Source: Variovorax ginsengisoli (lineage in GTDB: Bacteria > Pseudomonadota > Gammaproteobacteria > Burkholderiales > Burkholderiaceae_C). Taken from it: a stretch of DNA of 64,000 nucleotides. The DNA lies in contig NZ_JAUSRO010000008.1 in the NCBI RefSeq assembly GCF_030811835.1, positions 1-64,000 on the forward strand, read 5' to 3'. Shown one piece after another: positions 45,708 through 54,004 of this stretch. Below the pieces are notes generated by a model. That model saw nothing but the letters and a program-made list of their open reading frames with translations. It did not search any database and had not been told where the DNA came from. The position numbers were made by a program, and so were the translations under genes. Each line of letters starts with the position of its first letter. Within the stretch, counting starts at the first letter, position 1.

Positions 45708-46721
45708 ATGTCCCTCACCCTGAAACGCATCGCCCGCCTCGGCGTGCTGGCCGTCGGCCTCGCCGCTGCCAGCGCCACGATGGCGCAGACTGCCATCTGC
45801 TACAACTGCCCGACCGAATGGGCCGACTGGGGCACGCAACTGCGCGCCATCAAGGCCAAGACCGGCGTCACCGTGCCGCCGGACAACAAGAACTCCGGCC
45901 AGTCGCTGGCCCAGCTCATCGCCGAGAAAGCCAGCCCGGTCGCCGACATGACCTACCTCGGCGTCACCTTCGCCATCCAGGCGCAGAAGGACGGCGTGGT
46001 CGCCCCTTACCAGCCCGCCAACTGGAAGGACATCCCCGACGGCCTGAAGGACCCGGCCGGTCATTGGTTCACGATCCACTCCGGCACGCTCGGCTTCATG
46101 GTGAACGTCGACGCACTCAAGGGCAAGCCGATCCCGAAGTCGTGGGCCGACCTGCTCAAGCCCGAGTACAAGGGCCTGATCGGCTACCTCGACCCGGCCT
46201 CGGCCTTCGTCGGCTACGTCGGCGCGGTGGCGGTCAATGAAGCGCGCGGTGGCACCCTTGACAACTTCGGCCCGGCCATCGACTACTTCAAGGCGCTGCA
46301 GAAGAACGAACCTATCGTGCCCAAGCAGACCTCGTACGCGCGCGTGCTGTCCGGCGAGATCGCGATCCTGCTGGACTACGACTTCAACGCCTACCGCGCC
46401 AAGTACAAGGACAAGGCCAACGTCGCCTTCGTGATCCCGACCGAAGGCACCGTCGTCGTGCCCTACGTGATGAGCATGGTGGCCAACGCGCCGCACGCGG
46501 CCGATGCCAAGAAGGTGCTCGACTTCGTGCTGTCCGACGAAGGCCAGGCGATCTGGGCCAAGGCCTATCTGCGCCCGGTGCGTGCCGGCGCGATGCCCAA
46601 GGACGTCGAGGCCCAGTTCCTGCCCGCCGCCGAGTACAAGCGCGCCAAGACGGTCGACTACGGCCGCATGGCCGCCGCGCAGCGCGCCTTCTCCGACAGC
46701 TACCTGAAGGACGTGCGTTGA
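45708..46721 (+). CDS. ABC transporter substrate-binding protein (iron/phosphonate/polyamine-type)
   Basis: The 337-residue precursor has a signal peptide (LGVLAVGLAAASATMAQ) and the fold of family-6 extracellular binding proteins: SGQSLAQLIAEKASPVADM, PKSWADLLKPEYKGLIGYLDP, RVLSGEIAILLDYDFNAYR. Related proteins bind Fe3+, 2-aminoethylphosphonate, thiamine or polyamines. A CxxC pair sits at the mature N-terminus (ICYNCPTEW). The AGGAG site is 8 nt before the ATG. The downstream phosphodiesterase points to a phosphorus-containing organic ligand. Confidence 0.85.
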   Translation: MSLTLKRIARLGVLAVGLAAASATMAQTAICYNCPTEWADWGTQLRAIKAKTGVTVPPDNKNSGQSLAQLIAEKASPVADMTYLGVTFAIQAQKDGVVAPYQPANWKDIPDGLKDPAGHWFTIHSGTLGFMVNVDALKGKPIPKSWADLLKPEYKGLIGYLDPASAFVGYVGAVAVNEARGGTLDNFGPAIDYFKALQKNEPIVPKQTSYARVLSGEIAILLDYDFNAYRAKYKDKANVAFVIPTEGTVVVPYVMSMVANAPHAADAKKVLDFVLSDEGQAIWAKAYLRPVRAGAMPKDVEAQFLPAAEYKRAKTVDYGRMAAAQRAFSDSYLKDVR

Positions 46722-47527
46722 AGTCCGGCCAGCGCTGGCTGCTGCTCGGCTGCGCAGCGCCGGCCGCCGCCTTCTTCCTGATGTTCTGGCTGCTGCCGGT
46801 GCTGCGCCTGCTGGCGCTGCCGGCGGACAAGGGCTGGGCCACCTACTTCGCCGTGCTCACCGACAGCCGCTACCTCCAGAGCATGCTCAACACGGTGCTG
46901 CTGTCGCTGGGCGTGACACTGGCCACGCTGGTCCTCGGCGGCGCGGTCGGCGTCTACCTCGCGCGGCGCGACTTCGTCGGCAAGCGCGTGCTGCTGTCGC
47001 TGCTCACGCTGCCGTTGTCCTTTCCCGGCGTGATCATCGGCTTCTTCGTGATCCTGCTGGGCGGCCGGCAGGGCCTGGTGGCCGACCTGTCCGACGCGCT
47101 GGTGGGTGAACGCATCACCTTTGCGTACGGCCTGCTCGGCCTGTTCCTCGCCTACCTGTACTTCTCGCTGCCACGCGCCATCGCGACCTATGCGGCGGCG
47201 GCCGAATCGATGAACCTGCAGCTGGAGGAAGCCGCGCGTTCGCTCGGCGCCTCGCGGCTGCGGGTGGTGCGCGACGTGTGGCTGCCCGAGCTGGCGCCGA
47301 CCACGCTCGCGTGCGGCGCGATCCTGTTCGCGACCTCGATGGGCGCCTTCGGCACGGCCTTCACGCTGGCGAGCAAGTTCGAGGTGATCCCGATCACGAT
47401 CTACAACGAGTTCACCAACTACGCCAACTTCGCGCTGGCCGCGTCGCTATCGATCGCGCTGGGCGTGGTCACCTGGCTGGTGCTCTTTCTGGCACGCCAC
47501 TTTGGCGGTAGCCCTGCGGTGCGCTGA
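46718..47527 (+). CDS. ABC transporter permease 1
   Basis: The 269-residue inner-membrane permease has six predicted helices and the EAA coupling loop EEAARSLGASRLRVVRDVWLPEL. It starts with TTG overlapping the binding-protein stop (TTGA). It resembles PotB/PhnU-type subunits of spermidine and phosphonate importers. It forms a heterodimer with the next permease. Confidence 0.87.
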   Translation: MKSGQRWLLLGCAAPAAAFFLMFWLLPVLRLLALPADKGWATYFAVLTDSRYLQSMLNTVLLSLGVTLATLVLGGAVGVYLARRDFVGKRVLLSLLTLPLSFPGVIIGFFVILLGGRQGLVADLSDALVGERITFAYGLLGLFLAYLYFSLPRAIATYAAAAESMNLQLEEAARSLGASRLRVVRDVWLPELAPTTLACGAILFATSMGAFGTAFTLASKFEVIPITIYNEFTNYANFALAASLSIALGVVTWLVLFLARHFGGSPAVR

Positions 47528-47538
47528 ACGGAGGACGC

Positions 47539-48339
47539 ATGCGAACCCACACAACCACCAAGGCGCCCTTCCTCTTCGCGATCACGGCAATCGTCAGCGT
47601 CTTCATGATCTCGCCGATGCTGCTGTCGGTGATGGCCGGCCTGGTCAACAACTACAGCGTCGGCTTGAAGAGCGGCCTCACCACGCGCTGGCTCGGCGAG
47701 GTCTGGGAGGTCTACGGCGGCACCGTCGGCTGGTCGCTCGCGTTGGCGCTGGTCTGCGTCGCGGGCACCATCGTGCTCGGCGTGCCGTGCGCCTACGCGC
47801 TGGCCCGCAGCCGCTCGCGCGCCGCGCGCATCTTCGAGGAGCTGCTGACGCTGCCGGTCGCGGTGCCCGGCCTGGCCACGGCGCTGGCATTGATCCTGGC
47901 CTACGGACAGATCAGCGCCTTCCGCCAGAGCTTCGCCTTCATCCTGGTCGGGCACATCATCTTCACGCTGCCCTTCATGGTGCGCACCATGGCCTCGGCC
48001 TTCCAACGCCATGACCTCGTCGCGCTGGAAGAAGCGGCGCGCACGCTGGGCGCGAGCTTCCGCCAGCGCTTCATGGGCATCCTGGTGCCCGCCGTGTTCC
48101 CTGCCATCGTGGCGGGCAGCCTGATGGTCTTCACGCTCTCGGTCGGCGAATTCAACCTGACCTGGATGCTGCACACGCCGCTCACGCGCACGCTGCCCGT
48201 CGGCCTGGCCGACAGCTACGCCTCGATGCGGCTGGAAGTGGGCTCGGCCTACACGCTGGTCTTCTTCATCGTCATCCTCCCGGTGCTGTGGGGCTTGCAG
48301 TCCCTCGCCCATCTCCTGCAGAAACGCCATGGAACTTGA
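47539..48339 (+). CDS. ABC transporter permease 2
   Basis: A 266-residue permease with six helices and the EAA loop EEAARTLGASFRQRFMGILVP, of PotC/PhnV type. GGAGG lies 5-6 nt before the ATG. Its last 11 nt overlap the ATPase gene. Together with permease 1 it forms the membrane channel of the importer. Confidence 0.87.
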   Translation: MRTHTTTKAPFLFAITAIVSVFMISPMLLSVMAGLVNNYSVGLKSGLTTRWLGEVWEVYGGTVGWSLALALVCVAGTIVLGVPCAYALARSRSRAARIFEELLTLPVAVPGLATALALILAYGQISAFRQSFAFILVGHIIFTLPFMVRTMASAFQRHDLVALEEAARTLGASFRQRFMGILVPAVFPAIVAGSLMVFTLSVGEFNLTWMLHTPLTRTLPVGLADSYASMRLEVGSAYTLVFFIVILPVLWGLQSLAHLLQKRHGT

Positions 48340-49396
48340 ACGCATCCCCGTCGACATCGACAACGTCGCCAAAACCTACGCCGACGGCACGCGCGGCCTG
48401 CAGCCGACGAACCTGCACGTGGAGCCGGGCGAAGTGCTCGCGCTGCTCGGCCCCTCGGGCTGCGGCAAGACCACGCTGCTGCGCCTGATCGCGGGGTTGG
48501 AGACGCTCGACGACGGCGGCCGCATCCGCTTCGGCGACCAGGACGTCACGCACAAGCCGGTCGAGCAGCGCGGCGTGGGCATGGTGTTCCAGAGCTACGC
48601 GCTGTTCCCGCAGATGAGCGTGGCGGCCAACATCGGCTACGGCCTGCGCATCCGCGGCGTCGCAGCGTCCGAAGAGAAGCGCGTGGTCGGCGAGCTGGTC
48701 GACCTCACGCGCCTCACCGGCCTGGAGAGCAAGCGGCCCAGCGAACTCTCCGGTGGCCAGCGGCAGCGCGTGGCCCTGGCGCGCGCGGTGGCCGTGCGCC
48801 CGCGCGTGCTGCTGCTCGACGAACCGCTGGCCGCGCTCGATGCCAAGCTCAAGGAGTCGCTGCGCGACGAGCTCGCCGAGCTGCTGCGCCGGCTGCACAT
48901 CACGGCCGTGCACGTCACGCACGACCAGCAGGAAGCCATGGCCATCGCCGACCGGCTGGCCGTGATGCGGGCCGGCCGCATCGTGCAGATCGGCCGCGGC
49001 GAAGACCTGTACCGCGCGCCGAGCCATCCCTTCGTGGCGGAGTTCCTGGGCCGGGTGAACCGGCTCGAACGCACGCCGGAAGCCATCGCCCAGGGCGTGG
49101 TGCCCTTCGGCGGCACGGCCATTGCATGCCCACCGGACTGGATGCACCACCCGACCCTGCTGCTGCGCCCCGAAGACATCCGGATCGGCCCTGCGGGTGA
49201 GCCGGGCTGGGGCACGGCCCGGGTCGAGCAACGCACCTTCCTCGGCGACCGCGTGCAGCTGCGCCTGAGCCTCGCCGATCAACCCGGCCTGCTGGCCGAC
49301 GCCGTGCGCGACACACCCTTCCAGGCTGGTGACACCATCGGCATCCGCGCCGAGCCCGACCGCTTCATGACCTCGCAGGAGGAGGTCGCCGCATGA
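48329..49396 (+). CDS. ABC transporter ATP-binding protein (PotA/UgpC-like)
   Basis: The 355-residue ATPase has Walker A GPSGCGKTTLLRLI, the Q-loop FQSYALFPQMSV, signature LSGGQRQRVALARAV, Walker B VLLLDEPLAALDAK and H-loop VHVTHDQQEAM. A C-terminal TOBE regulatory domain follows (LLLRPEDIRIG, VEQRTFLGDRVQLRL). It powers the two permeases. Its stop overlaps the phosphodiesterase start (ATGA). Confidence 0.9.
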   Translation: MELERIPVDIDNVAKTYADGTRGLQPTNLHVEPGEVLALLGPSGCGKTTLLRLIAGLETLDDGGRIRFGDQDVTHKPVEQRGVGMVFQSYALFPQMSVAANIGYGLRIRGVAASEEKRVVGELVDLTRLTGLESKRPSELSGGQRQRVALARAVAVRPRVLLLDEPLAALDAKLKESLRDELAELLRRLHITAVHVTHDQQEAMAIADRLAVMRAGRIVQIGRGEDLYRAPSHPFVAEFLGRVNRLERTPEAIAQGVVPFGGTAIACPPDWMHHPTLLLRPEDIRIGPAGEPGWGTARVEQRTFLGDRVQLRLSLADQPGLLADAVRDTPFQAGDTIGIRAEPDRFMTSQEEVAA

Positions 49397-50220
49397 CCAC
49401 TAGCCTTCTCGTTCAACTCACCGACCTCCACATTCGCGAACCCGGCCGGCTGGCGTATGGCCGCATCGACACCGCGCCGTACCTCAAGCGTGCCGTGAAG
49501 AGCGTGCTGCGCCTGCGGCAGGCACCCGACGCGGTCGTCATCACCGGCGACCTGAGCGACTTCGGCCGCGCGGCCGAGTACGCGCACATGGCCGAGCTGC
49601 TGGCGCCGCTGGCCATGCCGATCTACCTGATGCCGGGCAACCACGACGACCGCGACCAGTTGCGTCGCAGTTTTCCGACGCACAGCTACCTGGGCGATGC
49701 AGGCACCTTCGTGCAGTACAGCGTGAAGGTCGGCGGCCTCCGGCTGCTCACGCTCGACACCTGCGTGCCGGGCCACAGCCACGGCACGCTCGATGCCGAG
49801 CGCCTCGACTGGCTCGCCGCGCAGCTCGATGCGTGCAGCCACGAGCCGGTTGTCATCGCCATGCACCATCCGCCCTTCCGCACGCTGATCGGCCACATGG
49901 ACGACATCGGCCTGCTCGAAGGCGCGGCCGAACTGGAGGCGCTGGTCGCCCGCCATCCGAACGTCGAACGCGTGATCTGCGGCCACCTGCACCGCGCCAT
50001 CGACGTGCGCTTCGGCGGCACCCTCGCGTCGACCTCGCCGGCACCGGGCCACCAGGTGGCGCTCGACCTCGACCCGGCCGCGCCGTCCGCGTGGATGCTC
50101 GAACCACCCGGCTTCCGGGTGCATGCCTGGGACGGGCAGCGGCTGGTCACGCACCTGGCGGCCTCGGGCGATTTCGAGGGGCCTTTTCCTTTCCACGAGA
50201 ATGGGGCTCTCATTGACTGA
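49393..50220 (+). CDS. GpdQ-like binuclear metallophosphoesterase (phosphodiesterase)
   Basis: The 275-residue protein contains the full metal-ligand set of class III cyclic-nucleotide phosphodiesterases and GpdQ: D11 and H13 (DLH), D53 (GDLSD), N83 and H84 (GNHDD), H158 (MHHPP), H198 and H200 (GHLHR). Spacing and total length (274 in Enterobacter GpdQ) match that glycerophosphodiesterase, which also hydrolyses phosphonate monoesters, more closely than CpdA. There is no signal peptide, so it acts in the cytoplasm on imported substrate. It is translationally coupled to the ABC transporter. Confidence 0.83.
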   Translation: MTTSLLVQLTDLHIREPGRLAYGRIDTAPYLKRAVKSVLRLRQAPDAVVITGDLSDFGRAAEYAHMAELLAPLAMPIYLMPGNHDDRDQLRRSFPTHSYLGDAGTFVQYSVKVGGLRLLTLDTCVPGHSHGTLDAERLDWLAAQLDACSHEPVVIAMHHPPFRTLIGHMDDIGLLEGAAELEALVARHPNVERVICGHLHRAIDVRFGGTLASTSPAPGHQVALDLDPAAPSAWMLEPPGFRVHAWDGQRLVTHLAASGDFEGPFPFHENGALID

Positions 50221-50273
50221 TCCCGATGGCGATCGGCTGCGCATGGCCGTGCCGACGCCGCCGACCATCGGGA
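50221..50273 (+). repeat. Inverted repeat downstream of the phosphodiesterase gene
   Basis: TCCCGATGG (50221-50229), directly after the stop codon, pairs perfectly with CCATCGGGA (50265-50273) around a 35-nt GC-rich loop. No T-run follows, so it is more likely an mRNA-stabilising hairpin or attenuator than a terminator. Confidence 0.5.
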
Positions 50274-50307
50274 CTCGCACAGAAGCTTAGAAAGTCGCAC
50301 GCCGCCC

Positions 50308-51981
50308 ATGAAACACCTGCTGAACCTGCTGGCAGCAGTCGCACTCCTCGTCTGGGGCACTCACCTGGTCCGTACCGGCGTCCTGCGCGTGTTCGGTGGC
50401 AACCTGCGCACCCTGCTCGCACGCAGCATGCGCAACCGCTTCACGGCGGCCCTGTCGGGCATCGGCGTGACGGCGCTGGTGCAGTCGAGCACGGCCACCT
50501 CGCTGATGACCTCGTCCTTCGTGGGCCAGGGCCTCATCACGCTGCCCGCAGCGCTGGCCGTGATGCGTGGGGCCGATGTGGGCACGGCACTGATGTCGGT
50601 GCTGTTCTCCACCGACCTGTCCTGGCTGTCGCCGCTGTTCATCTTCGTCGGCGTGGTGCTGTCGATCACGCGTCCCGAGCGCGCGGCGGGCCGCTTCGGC
50701 CGCGTGCTGATCGGCCTGGGACTCATGCTGCTCGCCCTGCAGCTGGTGGTGCAGGCCACTGGCCCGCTGTTCGAGTCGGAGGCCATGCGCGCCGTGCTGA
50801 TGTCGATCAACAGCGACGTGCTGCTGGAGATCACCATCGGTGCCATGCTGGCCGTGGTGGCGTATTCGAGCCTGGCGGTGGTGCTGCTGGTCGCGGCCAT
50901 GGGCACGTCCGCCGTGGTGCCGCTGGACGTGGCGCTGGGCCTGGTGCTGGGCGCCAACCTGGGCAGCGGCGTGCTGGCCGTGCTGACCACGGCCAAGGCC
51001 GACATCGCAGTGCGCCAGGTCACGCTGGGCAACCTGCTCTTCAAGCTGCTCGGCGTGGCCGTGGCCGCGCCCTTCGTGGGCGTCTACCTGAAGTACATGC
51101 GCCCCCATGTCACCGATGCCACGCAACTGGTGGTGCTCTACCACCTGGCCTTCAACGTGATCGTGAGCGTGGGCTTCATCGGGCTGACCGGCTGGGTCGC
51201 CACGCTGGTGCGCCGCCTGCTGCCGGTGCCGCAGAAGCCGCCTTCGACCACCCGTCCGCAGCATCTGGACCCGTCGGCGCTGTCCACGCCCTCGCTGGCC
51301 ATCTCCAACGCGGCGCGCGAGGCACTGCACCAGGCCGACGTGGTGGAGACCATGCTCATCGGCATGCTCTCGGTGATCCGCAACAACGACCTGGCCCTGG
51401 CCAACGAGCTGCGCAAGCTCGACGACAAGGTCGACCGGCTCTATTCGGACATCAAGTACTACCTCACCAAGATCTCGCGCGAGGCGCTGGGCGAGGAAGA
51501 GAGCAAGCGCTGGACCGACATCATCAGCTTCACCATCAACATGGAGCAGGTCGGCGACATCATCGAACGGGTGATCATCGACATCGAGGACAAGAAGATC
51601 AAGCCGCAGCGCAACTTCTCGGAAGCGGGCATGGCAGAGATCGTCGAGCTGCACGAGCGCCTGGTGGCCAACCTTCGCCTGGGCATGAGCGTGTTCCTGA
51701 ACGGCAATGTGCGCGACGCGCAGAAGCTGCTGGAGGAAAAGGCGCGCTTTCGCGACCTGGAGCGTGCCTATGCCAGCACCCACCTCTTTCGCCTGATGGA
51801 CCGCACGGCGACGAGCATGGAAACCAGCTCGCTGCACATCGACCTGATCAGCGACCTGAAGCGCATCAACTCGCACATCTGCTCGATCGCCTACCCGATC
51901 CTCGATTCGGCCGGCGCACTGGCGCCAAGCCGGCTGCGCGAGGCGCACCTGACGCCCACCGTCGTCGACGACAGGCCCTGA
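50308..51981 (+). CDS. Na/Pi cotransporter family protein with PhoU-like domain (YjbB/NptA type)
   Basis: The 557-residue protein has the duplicated membrane domain of Na+/phosphate cotransporters, with the hallmark QSSTATSLMTSSF in the first repeat and helices to about residue 310. A cytoplasmic PhoU-like helical domain fills about residues 340-535 (ALANELRKLDDKVDRLYSDI). Relatives move phosphate with sodium; E. coli YjbB exports excess phosphate. It lies 87 nt after the phosphodiesterase gene on the same strand, a position consistent with disposing of or recapturing phosphate from organophosphate breakdown. Confidence 0.88.
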   Translation: MKHLLNLLAAVALLVWGTHLVRTGVLRVFGGNLRTLLARSMRNRFTAALSGIGVTALVQSSTATSLMTSSFVGQGLITLPAALAVMRGADVGTALMSVLFSTDLSWLSPLFIFVGVVLSITRPERAAGRFGRVLIGLGLMLLALQLVVQATGPLFESEAMRAVLMSINSDVLLEITIGAMLAVVAYSSLAVVLLVAAMGTSAVVPLDVALGLVLGANLGSGVLAVLTTAKADIAVRQVTLGNLLFKLLGVAVAAPFVGVYLKYMRPHVTDATQLVVLYHLAFNVIVSVGFIGLTGWVATLVRRLLPVPQKPPSTTRPQHLDPSALSTPSLAISNAAREALHQADVVETMLIGMLSVIRNNDLALANELRKLDDKVDRLYSDIKYYLTKISREALGEEESKRWTDIISFTINMEQVGDIIERVIIDIEDKKIKPQRNFSEAGMAEIVELHERLVANLRLGMSVFLNGNVRDAQKLLEEKARFRDLERAYASTHLFRLMDRTATSMETSSLHIDLISDLKRINSHICSIAYPILDSAGALAPSRLREAHLTPTVVDDRP

Positions 51982-51996
51982 CGGTGCGCCTGCGGC

Positions 51997-53037
51997 TCAG
52001 CGGGCCGTGACCTTGGCTGGCGGACTTTGCACGGCCGCCGAGGGCGCATCGGGCGCATCACCAGGCAGGGTTTCCAGCGGTCGCCGCGCATAGCGCTGTG
52101 CCAGCACCGCACAGACCATCAACTGCATCTGGTGGAACAGCATCACCGGCAACACGATGGCGCCGACCGCCGACGATGCGAACAGCACATGGGCCATCGG
52201 GATGCCGCTGGCCAGGCTCTTCTTGGAGCCGCAGAACACGATGGTGATCTCGTCGGCCTTGCTGAAACCGAGCTTGCGTGCCACCAGGGTGGTGAACCCG
52301 AGCGCCAGTGCAAGGATCACCGCGCACACCAGCACCAGGCCGAACAGCGAACCCAGGGGCACCTGCTTCCAGAGGCCCTCGATCACGGCCGCACTGAAGG
52401 CCGTGTAGACCACCAGCAGGATCGAGCCGCGATCGACCAGCGTGAGCATGGCGGCGTGGCGCTTGACCCAGCCCCCGATCAGGGGGCGCATGAGGTGCCC
52501 CGCCACGAAGGGCGCCATCAGCTGCAGCAGGATGCTGCCGATCGCGTCGAAGGACGACGCCGCACTCACGCCCGGCGTGACCACCAGATTGACCAGCAGC
52601 GGCGTGACGAACACGCCCAGCAACGTCGACACGGAGGCGCTGCAGATGGCTGCCGGCACGTTGCCGCGCGCCATCGAGGTGAAGGCGATGGCCGACTGCA
52701 CCGTGGCAGGCAGCACGCACAGGTACAGCACGCCGGTGTAGAGCGCTGGTGTGACCAGCGGCGACAGCACGGGCTTGAGCGCCCAGCCGAGCAACGGGAA
52801 CATCACGAACGTGCTGGCCAGCACCAGCAGGTGCAACCGCCAATGGCCGACGCCCGCGACGATCGCCTCGCGCGAGAGCTTGGCACCGTGCAGGAAGAAC
52901 AGCAGGCCGATCGCCACGCTGGTCAGCCGTTCGAAGAAATGCGCCACATTGCCGCTGGCGGGCAAGAGCGACGCCAGCGCCACGGTGGTGACGAGGGCGA
53001 GCGTGAAGTTGTCGGGGAGAAAGCGTGAACGAGCCAT
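51997..53037 (-). CDS. Bile acid:sodium symporter family protein (SBF-like, YfeH type)
   Basis: A 346-residue membrane protein with about ten helices in two inverted repeats, opening FLPDNFTLALVTTVALASLLP. The family's unwound-helix motifs appear around LPATVQSAIAFTSMARGN and IVFCGSKKSLASGIPMAHVLF. The natural substrate in bacteria is unknown; bile acids are unlikely in an environmental organism. It is divergent from a LysR regulator across a 70-bp region with a strong dyad and is probably its target. Converges on the Na/Pi gene with 15 nt between stops. Confidence 0.87.
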   Translation of the reverse strand: MARSRFLPDNFTLALVTTVALASLLPASGNVAHFFERLTSVAIGLLFFLHGAKLSREAIVAGVGHWRLHLLVLASTFVMFPLLGWALKPVLSPLVTPALYTGVLYLCVLPATVQSAIAFTSMARGNVPAAICSASVSTLLGVFVTPLLVNLVVTPGVSAASSFDAIGSILLQLMAPFVAGHLMRPLIGGWVKRHAAMLTLVDRGSILLVVYTAFSAAVIEGLWKQVPLGSLFGLVLVCAVILALALGFTTLVARKLGFSKADEITIVFCGSKKSLASGIPMAHVLFASSAVGAIVLPVMLFHQMQLMVCAVLAQRYARRPLETLPGDAPDAPSAAVQSPPAKVTAR

Positions 53038-53067
53038 GGCGCGAATTGGACCCGCAGGCGATTCAAA

Positions 53068-53105
53068 AGAGAAATGGATTTATCTGATAGATATATGATT
53101 TCTCT
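53068..53105. promoter_or_regulatory. Nested dyad between LysR gene and SBF transporter gene
   Basis: AGAGAAAT (53068-53075) is mirrored by ATTTCTCT (53098-53105). Inside lies ATCTGATAGAT (53082-53092), a LysR-type T-N11-A-like box. The region is markedly AT-rich. It sits 2 nt before the LysR ATG and about 30 bp before the transporter start, an ideal place for divergent autoregulation. Confidence 0.65.
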
Positions 53106-53107
53106 GC

Positions 53108-54004
53108 ATGAATATCAGCCTGCGCCAGCTTCGCGTCTTTCTCGCCGCCGCACAGGCGCGCAATTTCAGTCGTGCCGGCGACGCCGTCGGGCTGACGCAG
53201 CCGGCAGTCAGCCGCGCCATCCTGGAGCTGGAGGCGCAGCTCGGGCTCAAGCTGCTGGACCGCACCACGCGCGAAGTGGTGGTGACCGAAGCGGGCCAGT
53301 CGCTCGCCGCGCGGCTCGAACGCGTGCTCGAGGAACTCGATCAGGCGCTGCTCGACGTCAAGAACCTGGGCAATGCGCGCCGCGGCAAGGTGCGTGTGGC
53401 CAGCAGCCCCACGCTGTCGGCCAATCTCATGCCGGCCTGCATTGCAGCCTGCGCGCGGCAGGAACCCGACATCGAGCTGGTGCTGCTCGACCGCATCCAG
53501 CAGGACGTGCTCGACCGTGTGCGCGGCGGCGAGGTCGACTTCGGCGTGGTCGTCGAGCCTTCGGCGAGCGACGACCTGCATTGCGAATCCATCCTGGACG
53601 ACCCTTTCGTGCTGATCGTGCCCCGGCGCCATCCGTGGGCCGCGCGCACGGGCCTGCGCTGGTCGGCGCTCGACGGCACGGCGCTGGTGCTGCTCGACCA
53701 CGCGTCGGGCAGCCGGCGCCTGATCGATGACGCCCTGCGCGCGCAGGGCGCGCACTGCCCCGTGGCGCAGGAACTCGGCCATCCGACCACCGTCTTTCGC
53801 ATGGTCGAGGCGGGCATCGGCCTGAGCGTCATGCCCGCGCTTGCCGTGCCGTCCGAAGGACTGGGCGGCCTGGTGGCGCTGCCGTTGCTGCCCCGTGTGC
53901 AGCGCGCGATCATGCTCGTGCACCGGCGCAACCGCGCGCCCTCGCCGCTCGCGCAGCGCGTGTGGCAGCTGGTGCGCGAGACAGTGTCGCCGTCTACAGC
54001 GTGA
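53108..54004 (+). CDS. LysR family transcriptional regulator
   Basis: The 298-residue LTTR has the N-terminal winged helix (MNISLRQLRVFLAAAQARNF, recognition helix LTQPAVSRAILELEAQLG) and the C-terminal effector-binding domain (GKVRVASSPTLSANLMPACI). It is divergent from the SBF-type transporter and likely controls it. Its 3' end overlaps the convergent quinone oxidoreductase gene by 11 nt. Confidence 0.9.
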   Translation: MNISLRQLRVFLAAAQARNFSRAGDAVGLTQPAVSRAILELEAQLGLKLLDRTTREVVVTEAGQSLAARLERVLEELDQALLDVKNLGNARRGKVRVASSPTLSANLMPACIAACARQEPDIELVLLDRIQQDVLDRVRGGEVDFGVVVEPSASDDLHCESILDDPFVLIVPRRHPWAARTGLRWSALDGTALVLLDHASGSRRLIDDALRAQGAHCPVAQELGHPTTVFRMVEAGIGLSVMPALAVPSEGLGGLVALPLLPRVQRAIMLVHRRNRAPSPLAQRVWQLVRETVSPSTA

